A stretch of 64,000 bases of DNA from Lysobacter dokdonensis DS-58 (lineage in GTDB: Bacteria; Pseudomonadota; Gammaproteobacteria; Xanthomonadales; Xanthomonadaceae), in NCBI RefSeq assembly GCF_000770795.1, contig NZ_JRKJ01000006.1, positions 62,001 to 126,000 on the forward strand, written 5' to 3'. Made by a program: the position numbers and the translations under genes. The first letter of the stretch is position 1. Every line of letters begins with the position of its first letter. Under the pieces are notes generated by a model. The model was not told the DNA's origin. It searched no databases and saw nothing but the letters and a program-made list of their open reading frames with translations. Positions 21,516-30,458 of the stretch are shown piece by piece.

Positions 21516-22279
21516 TGCATTCGACGATTCGAGTCGCGATGACAGCGGCCTGCGCGTTCGCGCTCGCCGCGTGCGGCAGCAGCACCGTGTACCGGAGCAA
21601 CGCGCCATCGGCGGCGCCGCCGCGTGTGTCGGTGCCGAAGCCGGGGCAAACCGTCGTCGTGAACCGGGGCGACACGCTGTACGGCATCGCGTTCCGCAAT
21701 GGCATCGACGTGCGCGACCTCGCGTCGTGGAACGGCATCGGCCCGCCGTACACGATCTACCCGGGGCAGCATTTGAAGCTGTACTCGAAGGGTGGGTCTT
21801 CGACGGTCGCGACGACCACGCCTGCGAAGCCGACCACGCCGAAGCCGACGACGCCGAGACCCGTCACGCCCGCACCGCGTCCCGTGCCGCCACCGCCCGC
21901 TGCGAGCCCCATCGCATGGACGTGGCCCGCCAACGGCCCGATCCTCAACGGTTACGTCGCCGGTGAACCCACCAAGCAGGGCATCGACATCGGCGGCGGC
22001 AGCGGTGACCCCGTGCGCGCGGCCGGCGATGGCGTCGTCGTGTATTCCGGTGCGGGCCTCGTCGGCTACGGCGAGCTGATCATCATCAAGCACAACGACG
22101 CGTGGCTGTCCGCGTACGGCCACAACCGCAAGCGCCTGGTCAACGAAGGCCAGATCGTGAAAGCCGGCCAGCAGATCGCAGAACTCGGCCGCACCGGCGC
22201 CGCACGCGAGATGGTGCACTTCGAGATCCGCTACAACGGCAAGCCCGTCGACCCGCAGTTCTATCTGCCGAAGCGCTAG
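21512..22279 (+). CDS. nlpD: NlpD-like LysM/M23 lipoprotein (amidase activator)
   Basis: 255 aa from the ATG at 21512 (ATGATG; 21515 also possible). The lipobox ALAAC predicts an outer-membrane lipoprotein. A LysM domain (VVNRGDTLYGIAFRNGIDVRDL) spans about residues 45-90, then a Thr/Pro-rich linker (about 95-130), then a LytM/M23 domain. The first zinc-ligand His is missing (KQGIDIGG, like NKGIDIAG in E. coli NlpD), so the domain is probably not a peptidase but an activator of a cell-separation amidase. The segments IIIKHND, LSAYGHN and VHFEIRYNGKPVDP closely match NlpD. No rpoS gene follows; the next gene is convergent and overlaps its stop. Confidence 0.92.
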   Translation: MMHSTIRVAMTAACAFALAACGSSTVYRSNAPSAAPPRVSVPKPGQTVVVNRGDTLYGIAFRNGIDVRDLASWNGIGPPYTIYPGQHLKLYSKGGSSTVATTTPAKPTTPKPTTPRPVTPAPRPVPPPPAASPIAWTWPANGPILNGYVAGEPTKQGIDIGGGSGDPVRAAGDGVVVYSGAGLVGYGELIIIKHNDAWLSAYGHNRKRLVNEGQIVKAGQQIAELGRTGAAREMVHFEIRYNGKPVDPQFYLPKR

Positions 22280-22650
22280 AGCGGGAAGAGGAATCCGGCG
22301 ACGACCTTCCGCCCTTCGCCGGCCAGCACGCTGTACGTGCGCGCGGCTGCGGCGTTGTCCATCACTTCGATGCCGATGCCCTGCGACAGGCAGGCATGCA
22401 GGACGGCGGGCGCGGGAAAGGTTTGACGCGCGCCCGTGCCGAGGACGATCAATTCGGGTTGCAATGCGATCAGCGGAGCGAGGTCGCCGGGCGTCATCGC
22501 CTTGGCGTCGGTCACGGGCCAGTCTTCGATCAAGGCTTCCGGCGCGATCGCGAAGCTGCTGCTGATCTGGCGTTCATTGACGAGGGCATGCGTCCCGTCG
22601 GCGCCGCGCAGGTACCAGGTGTAGTCCGGGCGTTCGAGGTTCAGCTGCAT
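22276..22650 (-). CDS. Mth938-like (DUF498) domain protein
   Basis: 124 aa from the ATG at 22650. PELIVLGTGARQTFP and GIGIEVMDNAAAARTYSVLAGEGR are hallmarks of the Mth938/NDUFAF3-like family. The mitochondrial relative assists complex I assembly; bacterial function is unsettled. It starts 12 bp after the yhbY stop on the same strand, so the two are probably cotranscribed. Its TAG stop overlaps the nlpD TAG within a CTAG on opposite strands. Confidence 0.88.
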   Translation of the reverse strand: MQLNLERPDYTWYLRGADGTHALVNERQISSSFAIAPEALIEDWPVTDAKAMTPGDLAPLIALQPELIVLGTGARQTFPAPAVLHACLSQGIGIEVMDNAAAARTYSVLAGEGRKVVAGFLFPL

Positions 22651-22662
22651 GCAGCGCGTCGA

Positions 22663-22974
22663 TCAGGCGCGGGGCAGCACGATCTGCCGCTTGTCCTTGC
22701 TGGGGCGGTACAGCACGGCGACATGGCCGATGCGCTGCACGAGCGCGGCGCCGGCCTGGGCGGCGAGCTCGCCGATCATCGCGTCGCGCGCCTCGCGATC
22801 CTCGGCCGCCACCTTCACCTTGATCAGCTCGTGCTGCTCCAGGGCGTTGGCGACTTCCGCCACGAGGGACTGCGTGATGCCCTTGCCCCCGACCTGCAGC
22901 ATCGCGTGGAGGTCGTGCGCCTGGCCGCGGAGGAAACGGACTTGCGCGCTGGTCAACTGAACTGCGGACGGCAT
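22663..22974 (-). CDS. yhbY: YhbY family (CRM-domain) RNA-binding protein
   Basis: 103 aa, a single CRM domain: LTSAQVRFLRGQAHDL, the GKGIT (GxxG) RNA-binding loop, HELIKVKVAAEDREAR, and VLYRPSKDKRQIVLPRA. The family binds pre-50S ribosomal particles. It diverges from rlmE, another 50S maturation gene, with 68 bp between starts; this yhbY/rlmE pairing is widely conserved. Confidence 0.95.
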   Translation of the reverse strand: MPSAVQLTSAQVRFLRGQAHDLHAMLQVGGKGITQSLVAEVANALEQHELIKVKVAAEDREARDAMIGELAAQAGAALVQRIGHVAVLYRPSKDKRQIVLPRA

Positions 22975-23011
22975 TGGGGAAGTGGCGGGGATGAACGGGG
23001 GAGGGGCAGGG

Positions 23012-23017
23012 TATCAT
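23012..23017 (+). promoter_or_regulatory. Candidate -10 element for rlmE-ftsH
   Basis: TATCAT (5/6 match) at 23012-23017 in the 68-bp gap between divergent yhbY and rlmE, 25 bp before the rlmE ATG. No convincing -35 is visible. A GAGGA ribosome-binding motif lies just before the start. Confidence 0.4.
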
Positions 23018-23042
23018 GGCCGCCCGAGAGGACCTTCCACGC

Positions 23043-23711
23043 ATGGCGACCCGCAGCAAGTCCAGCCAGCGCTGGTTGAAGGAACATTTTTCCGACCCCT
23101 TCGTGAAGAAGGCCCAGGCCGAAGGCTTGCGGTCGCGCGCGGCCTACAAGCTCGAAGAGCTGGTGGAACGCGACCGGCTGCTGAAGCCGGGGATGGTGGT
23201 GGTGGACCTCGGCGCGGCGCCCGGCGGGTGGTCGCAGTGGGTCCGCGCGGAGCTCGACCGGCTGTCGCACGGCGGCGCCCAGGACCCCGGCCGCGTGATC
23301 GCGCTGGACATCCTGGAGATGCCGACGCTCGCCGGGGTGGAGTTCCTTCATGGCGATTTCAGGGAGGATGCCGTGTTATCGGCACTGGAAGACTCCCTCG
23401 GGGGCAAGCCCGTCGACCTTGTGTTGAGCGACATGGCCCCCAACAAGAGTGGCGTGGACGCGGTGGATCAGCCGCGGGCCATGCACCTGGCCGAACTGGC
23501 GATGGACTTCGCCGACGGCCACCTGAAGCCCGGCGGTACGTTCCTGATCAAGCTGTTCCAGGGCGTGGGCTTCGACGAATACGTGCGGCAGCTGCGGCGG
23601 CGTTATGCCAAGGTGGTGATCCGCAAGCCGGCGGCATCGCGCAAGCGGTCGCCGGAGGTTTACGCCCTGGCGCAGGGCAAGCTGGCCGGAAGGCCGGTCA
23701 CCGACGGATAA
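23043..23711 (+). CDS. rlmE: 23S rRNA (uridine(2552)-2'-O)-methyltransferase
   Basis: 222 aa from the ATG at 23043 ([15 protein letters not shown]), chosen over an upstream in-frame ATG at 23016 because this is the family N-terminus. The K-D-K-E catalytic tetrad is visible in [31 protein letters not shown] and KRSPEVYA. The SAM motif is [12 protein letters not shown]. It methylates U2552 in the ribosomal A-loop late in 50S assembly. ftsH follows after 31 bp, as in E. coli. Confidence 0.97.
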   Translation: MATRSKSSQRWLKEHFSDPFVKKAQAEGLRSRAAYKLEELVERDRLLKPGMVVVDLGAAPGGWSQWVRAELDRLSHGGAQDPGRVIALDILEMPTLAGVEFLHGDFREDAVLSALEDSLGGKPVDLVLSDMAPNKSGVDAVDQPRAMHLAELAMDFADGHLKPGGTFLIKLFQGVGFDEYVRQLRRRYAKVVIRKPAASRKRSPEVYALAQGKLAGRPVTDG

Positions 23712-23742
23712 AGAGAGAGACGACTCCCGGGTGGAGTACAGG

Positions 23743-25632
<1,890 letters not shown>

Positions 25633-25668
25633 GCCGCAAACCTGCGGGAAATGCGTTGCAACCAAGAC

Positions 25669-25688
25669 AGGGCTCCTTCGGGGGCCCT
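25669..25688 (+). terminator. Hairpin after ftsH
   Basis: AGGGCTCC (25669-25676), loop TTCG, GGGGCCCT (25681-25688) form an 8-bp stem with one G-T pair, followed by TGTCGTTTC. It lies 37 bp after the ftsH stop and ends 18 bp before the next start, so it may terminate or attenuate. The short U tract makes this a moderate call. Confidence 0.5.
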
Positions 25689-25706
25689 TGTCGTTTCGGA
25701 GGTTCG

Positions 25707-27335
25707 ATGCCCGACATCGCCGCCCGCCTGCGCACTACGTTCTCCGAATTCCGTCGTCGGCGCGTGTTCCGCGTGGCGGTGGTGTACGCGGTCGTGGGCT
25801 GGTTGCTCGTGCAGGTCGCGGACGCGACGTTCGAACCGCTGGGCCTGCCGCAATGGGCGCCGCGCCTGCTGATCGTGTTGCTGCTCCTGGGCTTCGTGCT
25901 CGCGATGGCGTTGGCGTGGATCTACGACATCCAGCCGCACGGGATCGAACGCACGCCCGCGTTGCCCGACGCGCGCGATGGCGACACCCCGTCGCGCCGC
26001 GCCAGCGACCTCGCGCCGCAACCGGTCGCGTTGCCGCCGCCGGATGCGTCGGTCGCGATCCTGCCGTTCTCCGACATGAGCGAAGCCGGCGACCAGGATT
26101 ATTTCTGCGACGGCCTGGCCGAAGAGATCCTCAACGCCCTGGCGAAAGTGCGCGGCCTGCACGTGGCCTCGCGCACGGCGTCGTTCCGCTTCCGCGACGG
26201 CACCGCCACGCCGTCCGACATCGGCCGCGAGCTGCACGTCGCCGCGATCATGGAAGGCAGCGTGCGCAAGTCCGGCGACCGCGTGCGCGTCACTGCGCAA
26301 TTGGTGAACGCGTCGAACGGTTATCACCTGTGGTCGGAGAATTTCGACCGCAACCTGGAAGACATCTTCGAGATCCAGGAAGAGATCGCGCGCAACGTCG
26401 TCAACGCGGTGCGGCCCGCGCTGCAGGCGCCCGTCGCCTTCGACCTGCAGAAGCGCGCACCGCGCGACATGCGCGCATACGAGTTCTACCTGCGGGGGCG
26501 GCAGGCGAGCGCGCGCATGACCGAAATCACGATGAAGCAGGCGCCCACGATGTTCCGCCGCGCGATCGAGCTCGATCCCGAATACGGCCAGGCGTACGCG
26601 GGGCTGTCGGATTCGCTGTGCGAACTGATGCTCTGGCGCATGGCCGACCCGAAGGGCGGTGCGCTGGTAGAAGCGCGCGACGCCGCGCACAAAGCGCTCG
26701 AACTCGACCCGGACCTGGCCGAGGCGCACGTCGCGAAGGGCCATTCGCTGATGATCGCCGGCGACCACGACGGCGCGACCGAAGCGTTCGAACACGCGAT
26801 CACGCTCGACCCGGAACTGTACGTCGCGTACTACTTCTACGGGCGACACTGCTTCACGCAGGGCAACTATCCACGCGCGGTGGATCTGTTCGTCGCCGCG
26901 CATCGCGTGCAACCCGACGAATTCCAGGCGCTTGCGCTCGCGGTCAACGCCGCCGACGCCGCCGGCGACGACGATCGCAAGAAGAAGCTCGCCATCGAAG
27001 GCCTGGCCTGCGCGAGCCACCAGGCGCAGATCGATCCCGAGAACGCGCGCGCGCACTACATGACCGCCGGCCTGATGCAGCACCTGCGCGTCGGCGACCA
27101 CGGCCACTCGGAAATGGAATACGCGCTGCGCATCCGCCCGAACGATTTCGACGTGCTCTACAACGGCGCGTGCTTCCATGCACTCGACGGCGACGGAGAA
27201 AAGGCGATCGACCTGCTGGAGCGCGCCGTGCAACACGGTGAAGGCTCGCTGGAGTGGATCGAACATGATTCGGACCTGTGGGTGCTGCGCGGCAATCCGC
27301 GGTTCCAGGCGATCGTGGCGCGATTGCAGAAGTAG
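25707..27335 (+). CDS. Membrane-anchored TolB/FlgO-like and TPR repeat protein
   Basis: 542 aa from the ATG at 25707 with CGGAGG 4-9 nt upstream. Two hydrophobic segments (about 24-38 and 51-70) anchor the N-terminus. A conserved block follows from about residue 115: VAILPFSDMSEAGDQDYFCDG, then GLHVASRTASFRFRDG and VAAIMEGSVRKSGDRVRVTA. In family proteins this block is commonly linked to an N-terminal HTH or cyclase domain, but here only the membrane anchor precedes it. Residues about 260-540 contain repeated TPR-like helices (GQAYAGLSDSLCELML, LAEAHVAKGHSLMIAG). It is probably a scaffold facing the periplasm or cytoplasm; no catalytic residues are seen. It lies between ftsH and folP, normally adjacent genes. 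Confidence 0.8.
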   Translation: MPDIAARLRTTFSEFRRRRVFRVAVVYAVVGWLLVQVADATFEPLGLPQWAPRLLIVLLLLGFVLAMALAWIYDIQPHGIERTPALPDARDGDTPSRRASDLAPQPVALPPPDASVAILPFSDMSEAGDQDYFCDGLAEEILNALAKVRGLHVASRTASFRFRDGTATPSDIGRELHVAAIMEGSVRKSGDRVRVTAQLVNASNGYHLWSENFDRNLEDIFEIQEEIARNVVNAVRPALQAPVAFDLQKRAPRDMRAYEFYLRGRQASARMTEITMKQAPTMFRRAIELDPEYGQAYAGLSDSLCELMLWRMADPKGGALVEARDAAHKALELDPDLAEAHVAKGHSLMIAGDHDGATEAFEHAITLDPELYVAYYFYGRHCFTQGNYPRAVDLFVAAHRVQPDEFQALALAVNAADAAGDDDRKKKLAIEGLACASHQAQIDPENARAHYMTAGLMQHLRVGDHGHSEMEYALRIRPNDFDVLYNGACFHALDGDGEKAIDLLERAVQHGEGSLEWIEHDSDLWVLRGNPRFQAIVARLQK

Positions 27336-27361
27336 GGCCGGAGTGGGGTACGCTTCCGCGC

Positions 27362-28261
27362 ATGTTCGACACCACCCCCCAGCTCGACTGCAACGGCCGC
27401 GTGCTGCGCCTCGACCGCACGCGCGTCATGGGTATCGTCAACGTCACGCCGGACTCGTTCTCCGACGGCGGCGAGCATGCGACCACCGCAGCCGCCATCG
27501 CGCACGGCGTGCGCTTGGCGGAGGAGGGCGCGGATGTGCTCGATGTCGGCGGTGAGTCCACGCGGCCCGGCGCCGATGAAGTGTCCGTCGAAGAAGAACT
27601 GCATCGCGTCATCCCGGTGATCGAAGGCCTCGTGGCCGCGACGTCGGTTCCGATCAGCGTCGATACCTCCAAGCCCGAAGTCATGCGTGCCGCCGTCGCC
27701 GCGGGGGCGGGCATGATCAACGACGTGTACGCGTTGCGTCGCGAAGGCGCGCTCGATGCGGCCGCGTCGCTCGGCGTCCCCGTCGTGTTGATGCACATGC
27801 TCGGTGAACCGCGCTCGATGCAGGAGTCGCCGCAGTACGACGATGTCGTGTCGGACGTGCATCGCTTCCTCGCCGAGCGGATCTTCGCGGCGGAAATGGC
27901 GGGCATCGTGAAGTCGCGGATCGTCGTCGATCCCGGATTCGGGTTCGGCAAGAATCGGGAGCACAACATCGCGTTGCTCGCACGCCTGGAGGCCATCGCC
28001 GAACTCGGCGTGCCCGTGCTCGCGGGGCTGTCGCGCAAGCGCACCATCGGCGATCTGACCGGGCGCGACGACCCGCACGAACGCGTCGCCGGTTCCGTGG
28101 CTGCGCACCTGGTCGCCGCCCAGCGCGGCGCGAAGCTGGTGCGCGTGCACGATGTCGCGCCAACCGTCGATGCGCTGAAGGTCTGGGCTGCGGTGGCTGC
28201 ACAACCGGCGGTGCGGGCGCGCGAGGCCGGGCCCGCGATCCGCTGGCCCGACGACGAATGA
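27362..28261 (+). CDS. folP: Dihydropteroate synthase
   Basis: 299 aa from the ATG at 27362. All DHPS loops are present: GIVNVTPDSFSDGGEH, VGGESTRPGA, SVDTSKPEVMRA, INDVYALR, LMHMLGEPRSMQ, DPGFGFGK and GLSRKRTIG. It joins p-aminobenzoate to hydroxymethyl-dihydropterin diphosphate in folate synthesis and is the sulfonamide target. There is no Shine-Dalgarno; TACGCT at 27349-27354 ends 7 bp before the ATG, so a leaderless transcript is possible. The glmM gene that normally follows is absent from this location. Confidence 0.97.
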   Translation: MFDTTPQLDCNGRVLRLDRTRVMGIVNVTPDSFSDGGEHATTAAAIAHGVRLAEEGADVLDVGGESTRPGADEVSVEEELHRVIPVIEGLVAATSVPISVDTSKPEVMRAAVAAGAGMINDVYALRREGALDAAASLGVPVVLMHMLGEPRSMQESPQYDDVVSDVHRFLAERIFAAEMAGIVKSRIVVDPGFGFGKNREHNIALLARLEAIAELGVPVLAGLSRKRTIGDLTGRDDPHERVAGSVAAHLVAAQRGAKLVRVHDVAPTVDALKVWAAVAAQPAVRAREAGPAIRWPDDE

Positions 28262-28368
28262 GCACTTCCCGGCAATCGCGCGACAAAAGCGGCCTGTAAC
28301 CGCTTCCGACCCTTGCGTGCGCCGCCGTACGCAGCCTAGTCTCAGGCTTCACCCGGTTGGGGGGTCGC

Positions 28369-28389
28369 ATGGCCACGGTCGACGCATGA
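28369..28389 (+). CDS. Possible 6-codon leader mini-ORF (MATVDA) upstream of the sulfotransferase
   Basis: ATG at 28369 is preceded by a G-rich ribosome-site candidate (GGGGGG at about 28359-28364) and reads six codons before TGA at 28387-28389. Its last bases overlap the ATG of the sulfotransferase at 28386 (ATGA). The larger gene has no ribosome site of its own, so translational coupling through this mini-ORF is plausible. The evidence is positional only. Confidence 0.35.
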   Translation: MATVDA

Positions 28390-30413
28390 CGCACGCGCAA
28401 GAGCCCACGGCTTCCGTCGAAGCCGCGCTGGCGCACGCGTCGAAGCTGCTGGCGTCGGATCCGGCCATGGCGGGACTGCAGGCCGCGGAAGTCCTGCGTG
28501 TCATCGGCGACCACCCCGTGGCCCGCCTGCTGCTCGGCGCCTCGCGCAGCGCGTGCGGCGATGCCGAAGGCGCGGCGCAAATCCTCGAACCCCTCGCGCG
28601 CGAGCAACCCAACGCGCCGGCGGTGCAACTCGAACTCGGGATCGCGCTGGGCCGCAGCGGCCGCGGCGACGATGCGGTGGCGGCCCTGCGCCGCGCGGTC
28701 GCATTGAAGCCCGAACTGCCGCGCGCATGGCTGGCGCTCGGCGACCATTTGTCCGCGGTCGGCGACCGCGCCGCCGCCGAAGCCGCCTACGCCACGCACC
28801 TGGTGCATTCGGTGCGCGACCCGCGGCTGCTGCGCGCCGCAAACGCGTTGCAGGCCAACCGCCTGCCGGAAGCCGAATCGCTGTTGCGCGACCATCTGCG
28901 CACATCGCCCACCGATGCCGCGGCACTGCGCATGCTCGCCGAATCGCAGGCGCGCATGGGCCGCATCGAAGAAGCCGAGTCGCTCCTCGCGCGGTGCGTC
29001 GAGCTCGTGCCCGGCTTCGACGCCGCACGCCATCACTACGCGATGGTCCTGCATCGCGCCAACAAACCCGTCGAAGCGCTTGCCGAAGTCGATGCGCTGC
29101 TCGCGAAAGATCCGGCCAACGCCGGCTTTCGCAACCTGCGCGCAGTGGTGCTGTGCCGCGTCGGCGATTACGACGCCGCAATCCCCGTCTACGACGCGCT
29201 CGTCCGCGAATACCCGCACCAGCCCCGCCTGTGGCTCAGCTTCGGCCACGCGCTGAAAACCGCAGGCCACACCGCGCGCGCCATCGCCGCTTACCGCGAA
29301 GCGGCGCGCATCGAACCGCGCTTCGGCGATGCATGGTGGAGCCTGGCGAACCTCAAGACGTTCCGTTTCACGGCCGACGACATCGCCACCATCCGCACGC
29401 AGCTCGCGCGCGCCGATGTCGCGCCGGAAGACCGCCTGCACCTGGACTTCGCGCTCGGCAAGGCGCTGGAAGACGCGGGCGAGTACGCTGCGTCGTTCGA
29501 GCATTACCGGCGCGGCAACGCGCAGCGCGTCGCACAGGTGCCGTATTTCGCCGTGGACAACACCGCGCGCGTGCGCAAGGCCATCGCGACCTACACGCCG
29601 GACTTCTTCGCGCAACGGGCAGGCAGCGGCGCCGATGCGCGCGACCCGATCTTCATCGTGGGCATGCCGCGCGCCGGATCCACGCTCGTCGAGCAGATCC
29701 TCTCCAGTCATCCCGAAGTCGAAGGGACGATGGAGTTGCCGGACTTGCTGTCGTTGACGCGCGACCTGCGCCGCCGCGGCGAAGCCTCGGGCGCGCGGCA
29801 CTACCACGACGTGGTGCCGTCGCTGGATCTCGATGAACTGCGCGCCATCGGCGAGGACTACCTGGAGCGCACGCGGATCCATCGCAAGGGCGGCGCGCCG
29901 TTGTTCATCGACAAGATGCCGAACAACTTCCAGCACGTCGGCCTGATCCACCTCGCGTTGCCCAACGCGAAGATCATCGACGCGCGCCGTCATCCGCTGG
30001 CCTGCGGATTCTCGTTGTTCAAGCAACAGTTCGCGCGCGGTCAGGACTTCAGCTTCCGGCTGGAGGACATCGGCGCGTACTACCGCGACTACGTTGCGCT
30101 GATGGCCCATTTCGACGCCGTGCTGCCCGGCCGGGTGCATCGCGTGCATTACGAAACGATGGTCGAGGACACCGAGCAGGAAGTGCGTCGCCTGCTCGAT
30201 TACTGCGGGCTGTCCTTCGATCCCGCGTGCCTGCGCTTCTTCGAGAACGACCGCCCGGTCCGGACGGCGAGCTCGGAACAGGTGCGCCAACCGATTTATC
30301 GCGAGGGCCTCGACCAATGGCGCCATTACGCGCCGTGGTTGGGGCCGCTGGAGGCTGCGTTGGGCCCGGTGCTGGCGGCGTATCCGTCCGTCCCGCCGCG
30401 CCTGCTGGACTGA
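28386..30413 (+). CDS. TPR-sulfotransferase fusion protein
   Basis: 675 aa from the ATG at 28386. The N-terminal 400 residues are TPR-like helical repeats, for example AVQLELGIALGRSGRGDDAV and AALRMLAESQARMGRIEEAE. The C-terminal 250 residues are a sulfotransferase domain: the PAPS 5'-phosphosulfate loop is FIVGMPRAGSTLVEQIL (about residues 424-440) and the 3'-phosphate region is IIDARRHPLACGFSLF. The family transfers sulfate from PAPS to carbohydrates, proteins or lipids; TPRs suggest a peptide or protein substrate. There is no signal peptide. A TonB receptor follows 45 bp later, and the two may be functionally linked. Confidence 0.88.
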   Translation: MTHAQEPTASVEAALAHASKLLASDPAMAGLQAAEVLRVIGDHPVARLLLGASRSACGDAEGAAQILEPLAREQPNAPAVQLELGIALGRSGRGDDAVAALRRAVALKPELPRAWLALGDHLSAVGDRAAAEAAYATHLVHSVRDPRLLRAANALQANRLPEAESLLRDHLRTSPTDAAALRMLAESQARMGRIEEAESLLARCVELVPGFDAARHHYAMVLHRANKPVEALAEVDALLAKDPANAGFRNLRAVVLCRVGDYDAAIPVYDALVREYPHQPRLWLSFGHALKTAGHTARAIAAYREAARIEPRFGDAWWSLANLKTFRFTADDIATIRTQLARADVAPEDRLHLDFALGKALEDAGEYAASFEHYRRGNAQRVAQVPYFAVDNTARVRKAIATYTPDFFAQRAGSGADARDPIFIVGMPRAGSTLVEQILSSHPEVEGTMELPDLLSLTRDLRRRGEASGARHYHDVVPSLDLDELRAIGEDYLERTRIHRKGGAPLFIDKMPNNFQHVGLIHLALPNAKIIDARRHPLACGFSLFKQQFARGQDFSFRLEDIGAYYRDYVALMAHFDAVLPGRVHRVHYETMVEDTEQEVRRLLDYCGLSFDPACLRFFENDRPVRTASSEQVRQPIYREGLDQWRHYAPWLGPLEAALGPVLAAYPSVPPRLLD

Positions 30414-30458
30414 GTTCGAACAGAAGTTTGCATTCCACACCAAGGGAGGGAAGGGGAA

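Noticed and set aside
21757-21900. Repeated Thr/Pro codons as a tandem repeat or CRISPR-like array
   Set aside because: They encode the flexible Thr/Pro linker of NlpD; there are no regular spacers.
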